From Aneurinibacillus soli (GTDB lineage: Bacteria > Bacillota > Bacilli > Aneurinibacillales > Aneurinibacillaceae), in contig NZ_AP017312.1 of NCBI RefSeq assembly GCF_002355375.1, forward strand, positions 3,534,501 to 3,598,500: DNA of 64,000 nucleotides. The letters are read 5' to 3'. The number at the start of each line of letters is the position of its first letter. The first letter of the stretch is position 1. Of the stretch, positions 26,697 to 35,628 are shown piece by piece. The position numbers and the translations under genes were made by a program. Under the pieces are notes generated by a model that saw only the letters and a program-made list of their open reading frames with translations, searched no databases and was not told where the DNA came from.

Positions 26697-26742
26697 AAAA
26701 GCCTGACATATCACCCTATAAAGGAATATGTCAGGCTTTATT
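26697..26742. repeat. Terminator-like repeat, copy 3 of 7
   Basis: AAAAGCCTGACATATCACCC then GGAATATGTCAGGCTTTA. It lies between two divergent genes, where no terminator is needed. Confidence 0.88.
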
Positions 26743-26839
26743 TGCGGCCAATTCTCTTCTTTCCCGAAATAATTATATTACCATTTAAACCATTTAATGT
26801 ATAATAAGGGAGATAAATAAAAAAAAGGAGTGTCTATTT

Positions 26840-27352
26840 ATGAAAAAAAGTATGAAATTCGCTTTGTCGTTAGCTTTATCCCTTTCTTTTACTGTGCCAG
26901 CTGTACTAACACCTGCATACGTGAATGCTGCTAGCCAAAAACAACAAGCTTATACAAAAGCAGACCGCGCATACATAAAGTACCACAGTGATACATTATA
27001 TAAAATCCGTGTACAGACGGACGATTTATTGAAAGTCTTCCAAGAAGCTGACAAATACAATGAAGATGAATTTATGAAAATCGTAGAAAACAAAACGAAT
27101 GCCTGGTCAAAAACGATGGAACAAGCAACGAATTATCGCCCTCAGGATATTCCACCTAAATTTAAAAAAGCTCACAGCTTATTTATAGCAGCTGTGAAAG
27201 CAAACTTAGATAGTATGGGTGCATTCAGCGAAGACGAAGACGTAGAACCAGAAGTATTCATCCAGAACTTTGAAAAAAAACACAAGATATTTAAGCAAAA
27301 GGCAGATGCGTTCGATCAAGAAATCAAGCGTTTAAATAAAATTTATAAATAG
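26840..27352 (+). CDS. Secreted helical protein of unknown function (170 aa)
   Basis: A classical signal peptide (MKKSMKFALSLALSLSFTVP...) ends at VNAA near residue 31, so the protein is exported. The mature 140 residues are charged and helical (YTKADRAYIKYHSDTLYKIRVQTDDLLKVFQEAD...), with no cysteines and no anchor, resembling small secreted four-helix proteins of Bacillales without known function. AAGGAG precedes the ATG. It lies between repeat copies 3 and 4. Confidence 0.75.
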   Translation: MKKSMKFALSLALSLSFTVPAVLTPAYVNAASQKQQAYTKADRAYIKYHSDTLYKIRVQTDDLLKVFQEADKYNEDEFMKIVENKTNAWSKTMEQATNYRPQDIPPKFKKAHSLFIAAVKANLDSMGAFSEDEDVEPEVFIQNFEKKHKIFKQKADAFDQEIKRLNKIYK

Positions 27353-27368
27353 ACTATCCCACATAAGT

Positions 27369-27407
27369 AAAAGCCTGACATAACCCTAAGGAATATGTCA
27401 GGCTTTT
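27369..27407. repeat. Terminator-like repeat, copy 4 of 7
   Basis: AAAAGCCTGACATAACCC then GGAATATGTCAGGCTTTT, between two convergent genes, so usable by both. Confidence 0.88.
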
Positions 27408-27411
27408 ATAC

Positions 27412-28038
27412 TTAAAACGATTGATATGTAACAAATTCTCTTACTGGTTTACGATAACCTCGTGGTCTCTGACTAGATGTATCTTCTTTCCCCATTGTAA
27501 TTAACATAACTGGAATATACCTCTCCGGGATATTCAACACTTTCCGCATAGCTTCAGGATCAAAACCGATCATTGGGCAAGTATCCCATCCTTTTGATTT
27601 TGCGATCAACATAAACTGCATAGCTGATATGCTAGCGTTTCGAATTGCTTCTTCCCGTTTGAGAATCTCTCCGCCATTCTCATAGAAGTGGATCGTACTT
27701 TCCACAGTCATATCGTACTCTTGCTTGTTTAACACACCTAAATGAAGCATTCCTTCATAGATCTTTCCCACTTCTTGATACGCTTGTGTATCTCCGAGTA
27801 CTAGAATAGCTGCTGAAGCTGTGTGAACCTTATATTGTTTATATGCAGCTTCATATACCTTTTCCTTTACATCATGATCCGTAACAGCTACATAATGTGC
27901 ATGCTGTAGGTTAAATGCTGAAGGAGCAAACTTGGCAAGAGAAAACATCTCATCTAGTTCTTCCTGCGTAATTTTAATTCCCTCAATAAACTTATTAGCC
28001 GAACGTCTTTCTTTTACTAGAGACACAAAATCGTTCAT
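27412..28038 (-). CDS. Nitroreductase-family FMN oxidoreductase
   Basis: A 208-residue FMN enzyme of the nitroreductase fold, like Bacillus YodC/YdgI. FMN contacts: RRSANKF near residue 11 (phosphate-binding Arg and Ser), APSAFNLQHAHYVAV (37-51), and the C-terminal Arg in QRPRGYRKP; the middle has NASISAMQFMLIAKSKGWDTCPMIGFD. It reduces nitro, quinone or related compounds with NAD(P)H; the true substrate is not known. GAGGA precedes the ATG. Its stop lies 5 bp from repeat copy 4. Confidence 0.9.
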   Translation of the reverse strand: MNDFVSLVKERRSANKFIEGIKITQEELDEMFSLAKFAPSAFNLQHAHYVAVTDHDVKEKVYEAAYKQYKVHTASAAILVLGDTQAYQEVGKIYEGMLHLGVLNKQEYDMTVESTIHFYENGGEILKREEAIRNASISAMQFMLIAKSKGWDTCPMIGFDPEAMRKVLNIPERYIPVMLITMGKEDTSSQRPRGYRKPVREFVTYQSF

Positions 28039-28223
28039 AAAATATCCTCCTCAACATAGTTACTATTATATAGCAACTATATTATCATTTGGTTGATATG
28101 TAAATAGCCAGCCGTACGTAAATAATGTACAAAATAACACAAACATTCCATTTACCATTTATATGAAAATAAAGTATTATCAGTATAATAGACCTATATT
28201 TTAACCTAAAGGAGTAAGAAGTA

Positions 28224-30338
28224 ATGAATCTACAAACACGAAGTCTTCTTATTATTCTAAGTGCTGTTCTCTTAATATTTTCCGCAATATTCGGAACAAC
28301 ATCGATTTTGTCCAAAAACATGACCGAGAATGACGCTCAAAAACTAGCAAACTCATTGGCAACCGAACAAGCGAATCGTATTTCTTTACAACTCCAATCC
28401 CCTCTTGATTCAGCGCGTATGCTCGCATATGCAATCGAATCCATGAAAACATCAAACAACGTATCACCGGACACATATAAAAATATGTTCAAAAATACGT
28501 TAGAAAAAAACAAAGATTTTCTTGGTGTATGGAGTGTTTCTGAACCAAATGCTCTAGGAGACAAAGCCATCCAGACTCGTTATGCGGGTGACTATGACCG
28601 AACCGGACGATTCAGTTTATTCTGGGCACGTGGAGAAAACGGAATTACTACTTCGCGTATCGAAGGAACGGAATCCATGAAAGAAACGAGTGACTTTGAT
28701 TACTATTACCTTCCTAAGAAATCTGGAAAAGAAACAATCATGAATCCATATTTTTACGAAATACATGAAAAAAAAGTGCTGATTACATCTTTGATTGTTC
28801 CTATGTTTGTAAATGACCAGTTCATCGGTGTTGTTGGAATTGACGTTTCCCTTGACCATTTGAACGAATTGAATAGCAAACTCAAGGTTTACGATTCTGG
28901 ATTTGGTGTACTGCTATCGAACAATGGTACATTTGTCGCTCATCCAAACAAAGATAATATCGGTAAAACTGTAGATGAACTCAAAGGATTACAGAACAAA
29001 GAGCAGCTTAAACAAGCTGTAAAAACCGGAACAGCCTATACGATTACGGACTATTCTCCAACTGCCAAAACAGATTTATATAAAGTTACACAACCTGTTT
29101 CAATCGGAAATACAGGTACCCCTTGGGCATACGTTGTAGCTGCACCTATGAATGAGGTTATGGCTAATTCGAATAAAATTATGACAACGAATGTGATTAT
29201 GGCCGTCATAGGAATTATTATCCTGGCCGTCATACTCGTATTTATAACGAGAAATATCGTACAACCAATCAGACGAACGATTGAACACTGTAGGAAAATG
29301 GCGACCGGAGATTTTTCTTTCGAAGTTTCTGAGCAATCGTTACACCGCAAAGACGAGATTAAAGATCTAGCAATTGCTCTCATTGAGATTAAAACGAACA
29401 TCAGGAAAATGCTTGAAAACATAAAAGAAACCACCGACAGTGTAACCCTCTCAGCCTCTCACTTAAAATCGAATACCGAACAAGGAACACGCTCAGCTAA
29501 CGACCTTACCGTTTCTGTTCAAAAAGTGGCAAGTGGGTCTGTAACACAAGAAAAAAGTGCAGAAGAAAGTGTACAAGCAATCGAAGAAATGGCAATCGGT
29601 ATTCAACGTGTAGCCGAAACAGCTTCTACTATTGCAGAGGGCTCTACCGAAATCATAAGTCAAGTCCATCAGGGTAACTCATCTATTCAGCAATCGATTC
29701 AACAAATGAAATCAATACAAGATGCCACGCAAAAGACAGCATCTATTGTGCAAACTCTTAAAGATGATTCGAAAGAGATTGGACAAATTCTTCAGCTTAT
29801 CACTGAAATATCAGGACAAACCAATTTACTTGCATTAAATGCCGCCATCGAAGCAGCACGAGCTGGAGAAGCTGGAAAAGGTTTTGCTGTTGTTGCTGAT
29901 GAAATCCGAAAGTTGGCTGATCAAACGGGGGTATCGGCAGATAAAATCAGTAATTTGATTACGAAAGTTCAAATAAATACCGAACAAGCTGTTCAATCCA
30001 TGGACGAAAGTGAACAAAATGTGCAATCTGGTATTTCTGTCATTCACCAAGTAAACGAAATGTTTAGCATAATTATGCACATTGTAGAAAATGCTTCTAG
30101 TCAAATTCAAGAAATGTCTGCCGTATCGGAACAAATGTCTGCAAGCACAGAAGAAGTCACTGCTTCTGTAGAATCCATGAGCCATGTAGCAAAGCAATCT
30201 GCTGATAATACAAATCAAATTGTAAAATCTGCTGAGGATCAATTAGCTATTATGAATAACATTCAGGAATCTGCTTCGTCATTATTCAAAACGGCTGAAA
30301 ATCTCGAGAAATTAATGAAACAGTTTAAAATTTATTGA
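28224..30338 (+). CDS. Methyl-accepting chemotaxis protein with dCache sensor (704 aa)
   Basis: Chemoreceptor with first membrane helix at about 7-28 and a large extracellular double Cache sensor: [14 protein letters not shown], then the [12 protein letters not shown] strand, [21 protein letters not shown], and [20 protein letters not shown], the dCache_1 hallmark. A second helix lies at about 310-340, then HAMP and the signalling domain with tip [34 protein letters not shown]. dCache_1 receptors often bind amino acids or organic acids; the ligand cannot be read here. AAAGGAGTAAGAAGT precedes the ATG. It stands alone. Confidence 0.93.
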   Translation: MNLQTRSLLIILSAVLLIFSAIFGTTSILSKNMTENDAQKLANSLATEQANRISLQLQSPLDSARMLAYAIESMKTSNNVSPDTYKNMFKNTLEKNKDFLGVWSVSEPNALGDKAIQTRYAGDYDRTGRFSLFWARGENGITTSRIEGTESMKETSDFDYYYLPKKSGKETIMNPYFYEIHEKKVLITSLIVPMFVNDQFIGVVGIDVSLDHLNELNSKLKVYDSGFGVLLSNNGTFVAHPNKDNIGKTVDELKGLQNKEQLKQAVKTGTAYTITDYSPTAKTDLYKVTQPVSIGNTGTPWAYVVAAPMNEVMANSNKIMTTNVIMAVIGIIILAVILVFITRNIVQPIRRTIEHCRKMATGDFSFEVSEQSLHRKDEIKDLAIALIEIKTNIRKMLENIKETTDSVTLSASHLKSNTEQGTRSANDLTVSVQKVASGSVTQEKSAEESVQAIEEMAIGIQRVAETASTIAEGSTEIISQVHQGNSSIQQSIQQMKSIQDATQKTASIVQTLKDDSKEIGQILQLITEISGQTNLLALNAAIEAARAGEAGKGFAVVADEIRKLADQTGVSADKISNLITKVQINTEQAVQSMDESEQNVQSGISVIHQVNEMFSIIMHIVENASSQIQEMSAVSEQMSASTEEVTASVESMSHVAKQSADNTNQIVKSAEDQLAIMNNIQESASSLFKTAENLEKLMKQFKIY

Positions 30339-30383
30339 ATATTTAATAAACGTTGTTGTCTCTGTCTATATTCGTTGTATAAC

Positions 30384-30403
30384 AAAAGCCTGACATATTA
30401 TCC
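30384..30403. repeat. Terminator-like repeat, copy 5 of 7, 3' half missing
   Basis: AAAAGCCTGACATATTATCC is present, but the matching TGTCAGGCTTTT arm is not; the sequence continues into an unrelated small hairpin (ACCGGAAGAAACCGG on the minus strand). The copy is broken. Confidence 0.75.
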
Positions 30404-30523
30404 TCTAGCCGGTTTCTTCCGGTCCAATACAGAAGGTGTAAGAAATTAGGCTCCCCCCTATAAACAGATACATATAGTACCTTATGAACCAAATCTATAA
30501 TAAGCGAAGGGCGGAAACTTCAA

Positions 30524-31177
30524 ATGTCGATTTCTTATATGGACTATACCTCACCCTCAACCCAATTTACTTACGATCTAAGCAATAACCAATCATTCAA
30601 AAAAAATGATCAGAACTTCATCAATGAACTATCCATTAAACAATTAAATACATTAGGGAATGTGTCATTGCTTGATATTTACCTCAGCACAGGGAATATT
30701 GTTGAGCCTCATATCCATCAAAATGCTTCTGAGCTCGTATACGGTATCTCCGGGTCAGCGATTGTTTCTTTAATTAATCCATTTACGAATCAACTACTCA
30801 ACTACCCGATTCAACCAAGCCAAGTCGTTAATATCCCGCAAGGATGGTGGCATTATGAGATAGCTTCCACTGATAACACGCATTTGCTCGCTATTTTTGA
30901 TGCACCCATTCCTGAAACCATCTTTGGGTCTGATATTTTGCGCCTGACACCCGCAAATGTCCTTGCACATTCGTACTGTCTTGATGAAGCGAAAGTAAAA
31001 GATACGCTCGCACCCATTAAACAAACGGTCGTTATCGGCCCACCTAGTGACTGTAACCAAACTCAATCACAAATGAAGCCTACTGCGATGCAACATGTAA
31101 ATCAAATGTATATAAACCCAGGTTATCAATATCACGGGTATTATAACCCTATGTACTCGCAACAGTATCCCTATTGA
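30524..31177 (+). CDS. Cupin-domain protein with Tyr-rich tail
   Basis: A single cupin barrel of 217 residues. Motif 1 is HIHQNASELVYGISGSAIV (metal ligands HxH and Glu), motif 2 is in IPQGWWHYEIAS with the last His. The domain resembles the oxalate decarboxylase/germin branch, but only one barrel is present. The last 40 residues are rich in Tyr, Gln, Met and Pro (PGYQYHGYYNPMYSQQYPY), a composition common in spore-coat proteins, where tyrosine cross-linking occurs. A coat role is inference. The start has only a weak ribosome site (GAAGGGCGG). Followed by repeat copy 6. Confidence 0.75.
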   Translation: MSISYMDYTSPSTQFTYDLSNNQSFKKNDQNFINELSIKQLNTLGNVSLLDIYLSTGNIVEPHIHQNASELVYGISGSAIVSLINPFTNQLLNYPIQPSQVVNIPQGWWHYEIASTDNTHLLAIFDAPIPETIFGSDILRLTPANVLAHSYCLDEAKVKDTLAPIKQTVVIGPPSDCNQTQSQMKPTAMQHVNQMYINPGYQYHGYYNPMYSQQYPY

Positions 31178-31193
31178 AATGAAGTTACTCGTC

Positions 31194-31240
31194 AAAAAAG
31201 CCTGACATACTACCCCTACCAGGGAATATGTCAGGCTTTT
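31194..31240. repeat. Terminator-like repeat, copy 6 of 7
   Basis: AAAAAAGCCTGACATACTACCC then GGGAATATGTCAGGCTTTT, between the convergent cupin and S-layer-type genes. Confidence 0.88.
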
Positions 31241-31250
31241 CATTACTGTT

Positions 31251-34064
31251 CTATTTTATTGCGAGCGCATTAACAATCATCGTGACCGCTTCTGCTCTTG
31301 TAGCTACCTTTTTCGGTTGGAAGGTTTGATTCGGATATCCCGTAATAATTCCTTCTTCTACCGCCTGGCTCACGGCTTTCTGTGCCCATGTGGAGATCGA
31401 CGCTGTATCTTTAAATGACAGCTGCTTTCCTTCTGTACCGTTTTTCTTTATATTCGTCAGAATCACCGCCATTTGTTCGCGCGTAATTGTATCGTTGACT
31501 CCAAACGTTGTCGTGTTATACCCGTTGATGATGCCATTCGTATACGCTGTTTCGATAGCTGCTTTTGCCCAATGATTTTGCGTATCGGTAAAGGCATAAC
31601 CTTGTTTCTCTTTCGCTTGTAATCCAAATGCTTTTACTACCATTGAGACAAACTCGGCACGCGTAATCGTTTGGTTCGGTTTAAAGGTTCCATCTGGATA
31701 CCCGCTAACCGCTCCGCTTTGTACAAGCTGCTGAATATGTGATTGGGCCCAATGACCTTGAATATCGGCAAATACCGGAACTTGCGGTTTCGGATCATCT
31801 TTTTTTTTCGGCAGATTGACAAGCGTGAACGTACTGAATTTATCTACCCAAACAGAGAGACCGATCGGGTTGTGCTTCTCATCATATTGAATCTCACCTT
31901 TATCGACCTTTTTCTCCCCATCGCTATGCTCAATAAAGATGGCAAGTGATTGGAGGAAGTCTTCCTGTTTCTTCGCGTCTGTCGGAATGTTCATTCCGGT
32001 TAGTGGAAGCGTGATTTTCGTACGACCCGAGAAGTTTGTCTCGATGTGTAACGGTGTTCCGATTACGCTGCCATCCTTCGCCTGTACACCCAGCAATGTT
32101 TTTGTTTGTTGAATCTCGTTTTCTTTCGTTACCGGCTCGATTTTCATATATACGTCTTTTTTACTGAGAGACGACACCGTTTCTTTCGGAAGTTCAATCG
32201 TCGCTTTATCTGTCACAACCTGGGCAGAGAATCCTTTGTCTGCCATGGTAGACAATGCTTCTTTCTGTACATTTGCCACGATTTCCTGCGCTTCATTTCC
32301 TTTCAGATCAGGAATAGAAATCGTTACCTTGTTCATGTTATCTGTCGCTTTGGCCATCGCTTCGGCTGCTTTTTTGGCATCCAGAGTAACGGTATCACTC
32401 TTTTTCCCGTCGGCTGTAACGGTTCGGGTAATCTCTACACTCGCTGCCTGTTTTCCTTTTTCATTCTCACCAACTAGAACGGAAGAGGTCCGCGTATTAG
32501 TAGAAGAGGACGTGTCTCGACTTCCGCCACCACCGCCTCCTCCGCTACTGCCACCGGAAGATGCTGACTGAACGGTTACCAAGCACGTTGCCTTTTCACT
32601 TCCATCTTCTGTTGTGACGGTAATCGTTGTCGTACCTGCTGTTTTTGGTGTCACCTCGCCATTCGCATCGACTGTTGCTACATCTGTGTTACTGCTGCTC
32701 CAAGTGACCTTTTTATTTGTCGCATTATCCGGTTTCACCGTAGCCGTCAGTTTCGCTGTGCTTCCGCCTGCTGTTAGACTCAATGTTGACTGATACAGTG
32801 CTACACCTGATACAGGTACGGTTCCGGTTCCTCGATTGACCGTAATCGTATACTCCTTTTTTGTTCCATCCTCTGCGGTGACTACCACAGGAATGTTGTT
32901 ACTTCCAACATCCAGCCCAACATCCAGTGTCAGCGTATCCGATGTGGATACTGTGCCCTTTATCTTCACCGTCGCCTTAGAATCCTCTACCTCTGCCGTT
33001 ACCGAGATGGATGAAACATCATTGCTCACCGTAGCGGAAAACGTATCCGGTGTTGTGGAAGACGGGGTCAACGTACCTGGACTGATGCCTACTCTCTTTA
33101 AGTTAGCATTACTAGACAAAAGCTTTGGAACGAGTAACCTTTGAATACGGTGGTTGCCTGTATCCGCGGCATACATATTCCCATCCTTGTCTACCGCGAT
33201 CCCACAGGGATATCTGAACTCACCAGGATTAGTACCTCCTTTTCCCCATGCTTTTTCGACTTTACCATCGGACGTAAACTTTTGAATGCGGTTATTGTTT
33301 GTATCCGCGACATACACATTCCCTGCCTCGTCTACCGCGATCCCATTAGGATTGTTAAGATCACCATTCACAAAAACTTCCCATTTGCCTGAACCACTAT
33401 CATTTGGCGTAAACTTTTGAATGCGGTTGTTGTTTGTATCCGCGACATACACATTCCCATCTCTGTCTACTGCGATCCCAGTAGGAGAGTCGAACTCAGT
33501 ACCCTCCAGATCTTCCCATTTGCCTGAACCGCTATCTTTTGGCGTAAATTTTTTAATGGAGCTGTAGCCTAGATCTGCGACATACACATTCCCATCCTGG
33601 TCTACTGCGATCCCAGTAAGGATGTCGGAATCACGACTCCAAAAAACTTCCCATTGGCCTTCACTTGGGTTATTAGCATTTGGCGTAAACTTTTGAATGT
33701 TACGGTTGACTGTATCCGAGACATACACATTCCTATGCTGGTCTACCGCGATCCCACAGGGGGCTTTGAACTGACCAGCACCAGCACCATATTCTCCCCC
33801 CCATGATGTTTCGAATGTACCGTCTGACTTAAACTTTTGAATGCGTCTGTTGTCGCGATCGACGACATACATGTTTCCGGCATTGTCTACCGCCACTCCT
33901 TGAGGGAAAGAGAAAAAATACTGCTCGGTTGTAGGTAAAATCTTTTTAAATCCCTCCTCATCTGCAGCTACTACACGTGACGACGGAAATAAAATTGAAA
34001 GATTCATAAGGACACACAGCAGTACTACAAAGATGCTCCTTGTACGTTGTTTTTTTCGAATCAA
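31251..34064 (-). CDS. S-layer-anchored NHL beta-propeller protein
   Basis: A 937-residue exported surface protein. Order: signal peptide (about 1-33, ending VVAA), six NHL repeats at about 45-330 (each like GIAVDRDGNVYVADTNNNRI) forming a six-bladed propeller, a cadherin-like beta-sandwich domain (LKRVGISPGTLTPS...), a bacterial Ig-like Big_2 domain (VALYQSTLSLTAGG...), a Gly-rich linker, a central domain without clear family, and three SLH domains at about 765-937 (first: FADIQGHWAQSHIQQLV) that bind pyruvylated wall polymer. NHL propellers bind proteins or ligands. The near-identical repeats make the DNA at 33.27-33.75 kb internally repetitive. No operon partner; repeat copies 6 and 7 flank it. 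Confidence 0.92.
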   Translation of the reverse strand: MIRKKQRTRSIFVVLLCVLMNLSILFPSSRVVAADEEGFKKILPTTEQYFFSFPQGVAVDNAGNMYVVDRDNRRIQKFKSDGTFETSWGGEYGAGAGQFKAPCGIAVDQHRNVYVSDTVNRNIQKFTPNANNPSEGQWEVFWSRDSDILTGIAVDQDGNVYVADLGYSSIKKFTPKDSGSGKWEDLEGTEFDSPTGIAVDRDGNVYVADTNNNRIQKFTPNDSGSGKWEVFVNGDLNNPNGIAVDEAGNVYVADTNNNRIQKFTSDGKVEKAWGKGGTNPGEFRYPCGIAVDKDGNMYAADTGNHRIQRLLVPKLLSSNANLKRVGISPGTLTPSSTTPDTFSATVSNDVSSISVTAEVEDSKATVKIKGTVSTSDTLTLDVGLDVGSNNIPVVVTAEDGTKKEYTITVNRGTGTVPVSGVALYQSTLSLTAGGSTAKLTATVKPDNATNKKVTWSSSNTDVATVDANGEVTPKTAGTTTITVTTEDGSEKATCLVTVQSASSGGSSGGGGGGGSRDTSSSTNTRTSSVLVGENEKGKQAASVEITRTVTADGKKSDTVTLDAKKAAEAMAKATDNMNKVTISIPDLKGNEAQEIVANVQKEALSTMADKGFSAQVVTDKATIELPKETVSSLSKKDVYMKIEPVTKENEIQQTKTLLGVQAKDGSVIGTPLHIETNFSGRTKITLPLTGMNIPTDAKKQEDFLQSLAIFIEHSDGEKKVDKGEIQYDEKHNPIGLSVWVDKFSTFTLVNLPKKKDDPKPQVPVFADIQGHWAQSHIQQLVQSGAVSGYPDGTFKPNQTITRAEFVSMVVKAFGLQAKEKQGYAFTDTQNHWAKAAIETAYTNGIINGYNTTTFGVNDTITREQMAVILTNIKKNGTEGKQLSFKDTASISTWAQKAVSQAVEEGIITGYPNQTFQPKKVATRAEAVTMIVNALAIK

Positions 34065-34167
34065 AATTCTTCCTCTCCCTTTTTCTTAAAAAATAAGTCT
34101 ACTATTTTTTCATAATATATCTACTTATACATAGTATCACCTGCCTCTGAACAAATTCTGAACATAC

Positions 34168-34210
34168 AAAAGCCTGACATCTATCCCCACGAAAAAAGAA
34201 GATGCCAGGC
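34168..34210. repeat. Terminator-like repeat, copy 7 of 7, diverged
   Basis: AAAAGCCTGACATCTATCCCC then GATGCCAGGCC; pairing is CCTGACATC with GATGCCAGG. It lies after the stop of the ydcF-like gene on the minus strand. Confidence 0.75.
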
Positions 34211-34243
34211 CAGTTCCATTTTTAAAATTAATTTTTTCAACCT

Positions 34244-34849
34244 CTAATACTTCACATAATACACAAGCATCCGCGCCCACTCGCTAGCAATCACCTGAAG
34301 GCTTTCATGATCCAACCACCATTTTTTAAAGTGTACAGTACGCAGTTGGTGTGAACCGACACTAGCAATCTCAATTCCTGTATGGGCGAATACATGCTGG
34401 AACACATAAACCGCACGCCTTGTATGCCAGTCGTCTGTCACTAGAGTTAGTCGTTTGACCGAACGGCCGCTCTTCTGTAGTAACTCCTTTGTATACAAAG
34501 CATTCTCATATGTACTAAGCGATTTCTCTTCTTTACTGATCGCGTGCGCAGGAATTCCAAGTTCAAGCAGCAGGGCTACCATCTCTCTTGATTCTGTTGT
34601 ACGCCAAGATAGTTGTCCACCGCTTGACACGATGATAAGCGGTGCAATGCCCTCTTTATATAGTTCAGCCGCCTTGCGCGTGCGCTGTCCATCCTGTTCT
34701 CCACCGAGCAGCACAATCACATCGCTCTTTTGTCGGTTGTCAGGGTAGACGAGATAACGGGCTGCTCCTTCTAAGATCGGCTCGTACGATAGCCAAAGTA
34801 TTAACAGGAGCACTACGATTGCGGCCGCCCCTTTTTTTCGTTTTGTCAC
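34244..34849 (-). CDS. YdcF/DUF218-family protein, membrane anchored
   Basis: A 201-residue member of the DUF218 (YdcF/SanA/ElyC) family. The best start is GTG 34849, 7 nt after AAGGGGG; the open frame begins at 34888. One N-terminal membrane helix (AAAIVVLLLILWLSYEPIL) anchors a domain with the family landmarks VIVLLGGEQDGQRTRKAAELYKEG, the strand IIVSSGG, ESREMVALLLELGIPA, SLSTYENALYTKELL and VTDDWHTRRA. Members are linked to cell-envelope functions and bind a nucleotide-like ligand, but no reaction is firmly established. It stands alone. Confidence 0.85.
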   Translation of the reverse strand: MTKRKKGAAAIVVLLLILWLSYEPILEGAARYLVYPDNRQKSDVIVLLGGEQDGQRTRKAAELYKEGIAPLIIVSSGGQLSWRTTESREMVALLLELGIPAHAISKEEKSLSTYENALYTKELLQKSGRSVKRLTLVTDDWHTRRAVYVFQHVFAHTGIEIASVGSHQLRTVHFKKWWLDHESLQVIASEWARMLVYYVKY

Positions 34850-34890
34850 ATCCATGCCCCCTTTTTGTCTATCGTACTCCACATCCAATC

Positions 34891-34921
34891 AAAAAAGGAA
34901 CAGTCAGCGAAAGACTGTTCC
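34891..34921 (-). terminator. Terminator of lutABC
   Basis: GGAACAGTC pairs with GACTGTTCC, followed by TTTTTT on the minus strand. Confidence 0.88.
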
Positions 34922-34933
34922 CTATACGTTCTT

Positions 34934-35626
34934 TTATTTCTGAAGCAAAATCACATGTACACTGCCCGGTCCATGCACACCGAACACCAGATCCATCTCG
35001 ATATCCCCGGTCCGGCTTGGTCCTGTAATAAAGTTCAAGCAAGCAGGAATCCCGCCCGGAACCCGTTCATGAATGTAGGCGGCAGCATGGGTAAGACGCG
35101 GCAAAAGCGTATCTTCTGCCAGAACGAGTACAAGACGCGGCGGCAGTAGACTCACCATGCGCCCTCTCCCGGCTCCATTCCAGAGCAGGACCGTTCCAGT
35201 CTCACATAAGCCAAGATCGGCATATACAATACCTACACCCGTTTCGGCAGCATAGGCGCGAAGCTCATCTGCATTCTCGTCTGTGCGCCAAGTGCGATAC
35301 CTCACATCCACATTTTCCAATGCCTGATGAAGTCCTAATTCGTTCAACCGTTCATCATCCCAACCAAGTGCATCTTGAACGTTCCACTGTTTCAGCACAG
35401 CTGCCAGCGCTTTGCCTGCTTCCTCAGGACGCACGCGAGTTACCTCTGTACGAAGTTCCTTCAGATTTCCGATAAATTGTTCGGCAAGCGCAGCCTGATC
35501 CATCCCGGCATACAAATGTTCATACGGCTTGTCATTCCATTCTGGCATGCGCACGCCACTGCGACGCGGGCGGCCAAGACGGTCAGCAAGCCGATTCAGA
35601 AAGGCTTCTCTTTCTTGTGTACTCAT
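34934..35626 (-). CDS. lutC: Lactate utilisation protein C
   Basis: Third subunit of the LutABC system that oxidises L-lactate to pyruvate in Bacillales. The LUD (DUF162) domain is seen in VGIVYADLGLCETGTVLLWN and RLVLVLAEDTLLPRL, ending with FITGPSRTGDIEMDLVFGVHGPG, the family signature. The start ATG 35626 (MSTQEREAFL) has GGAAGGGGG upstream; the open frame begins 33 nt earlier. It overlaps or abuts lutB (2-nt gap to the lutB stop at 35629), last gene of the operon, followed by the terminator at 34891. Confidence 0.93.
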   Translation of the reverse strand: MSTQEREAFLNRLADRLGRPRRSGVRMPEWNDKPYEHLYAGMDQAALAEQFIGNLKELRTEVTRVRPEEAGKALAAVLKQWNVQDALGWDDERLNELGLHQALENVDVRYRTWRTDENADELRAYAAETGVGIVYADLGLCETGTVLLWNGAGRGRMVSLLPPRLVLVLAEDTLLPRLTHAAAYIHERVPGGIPACLNFITGPSRTGDIEMDLVFGVHGPGSVHVILLQK

Positions 35627-35628
35627 TC

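Noticed and set aside
33270-33750. Tandem DNA repeats
   Set aside because: Explained by NHL propeller blades in the coding sequence, not a separate repeat element (kept as a finding about the protein).
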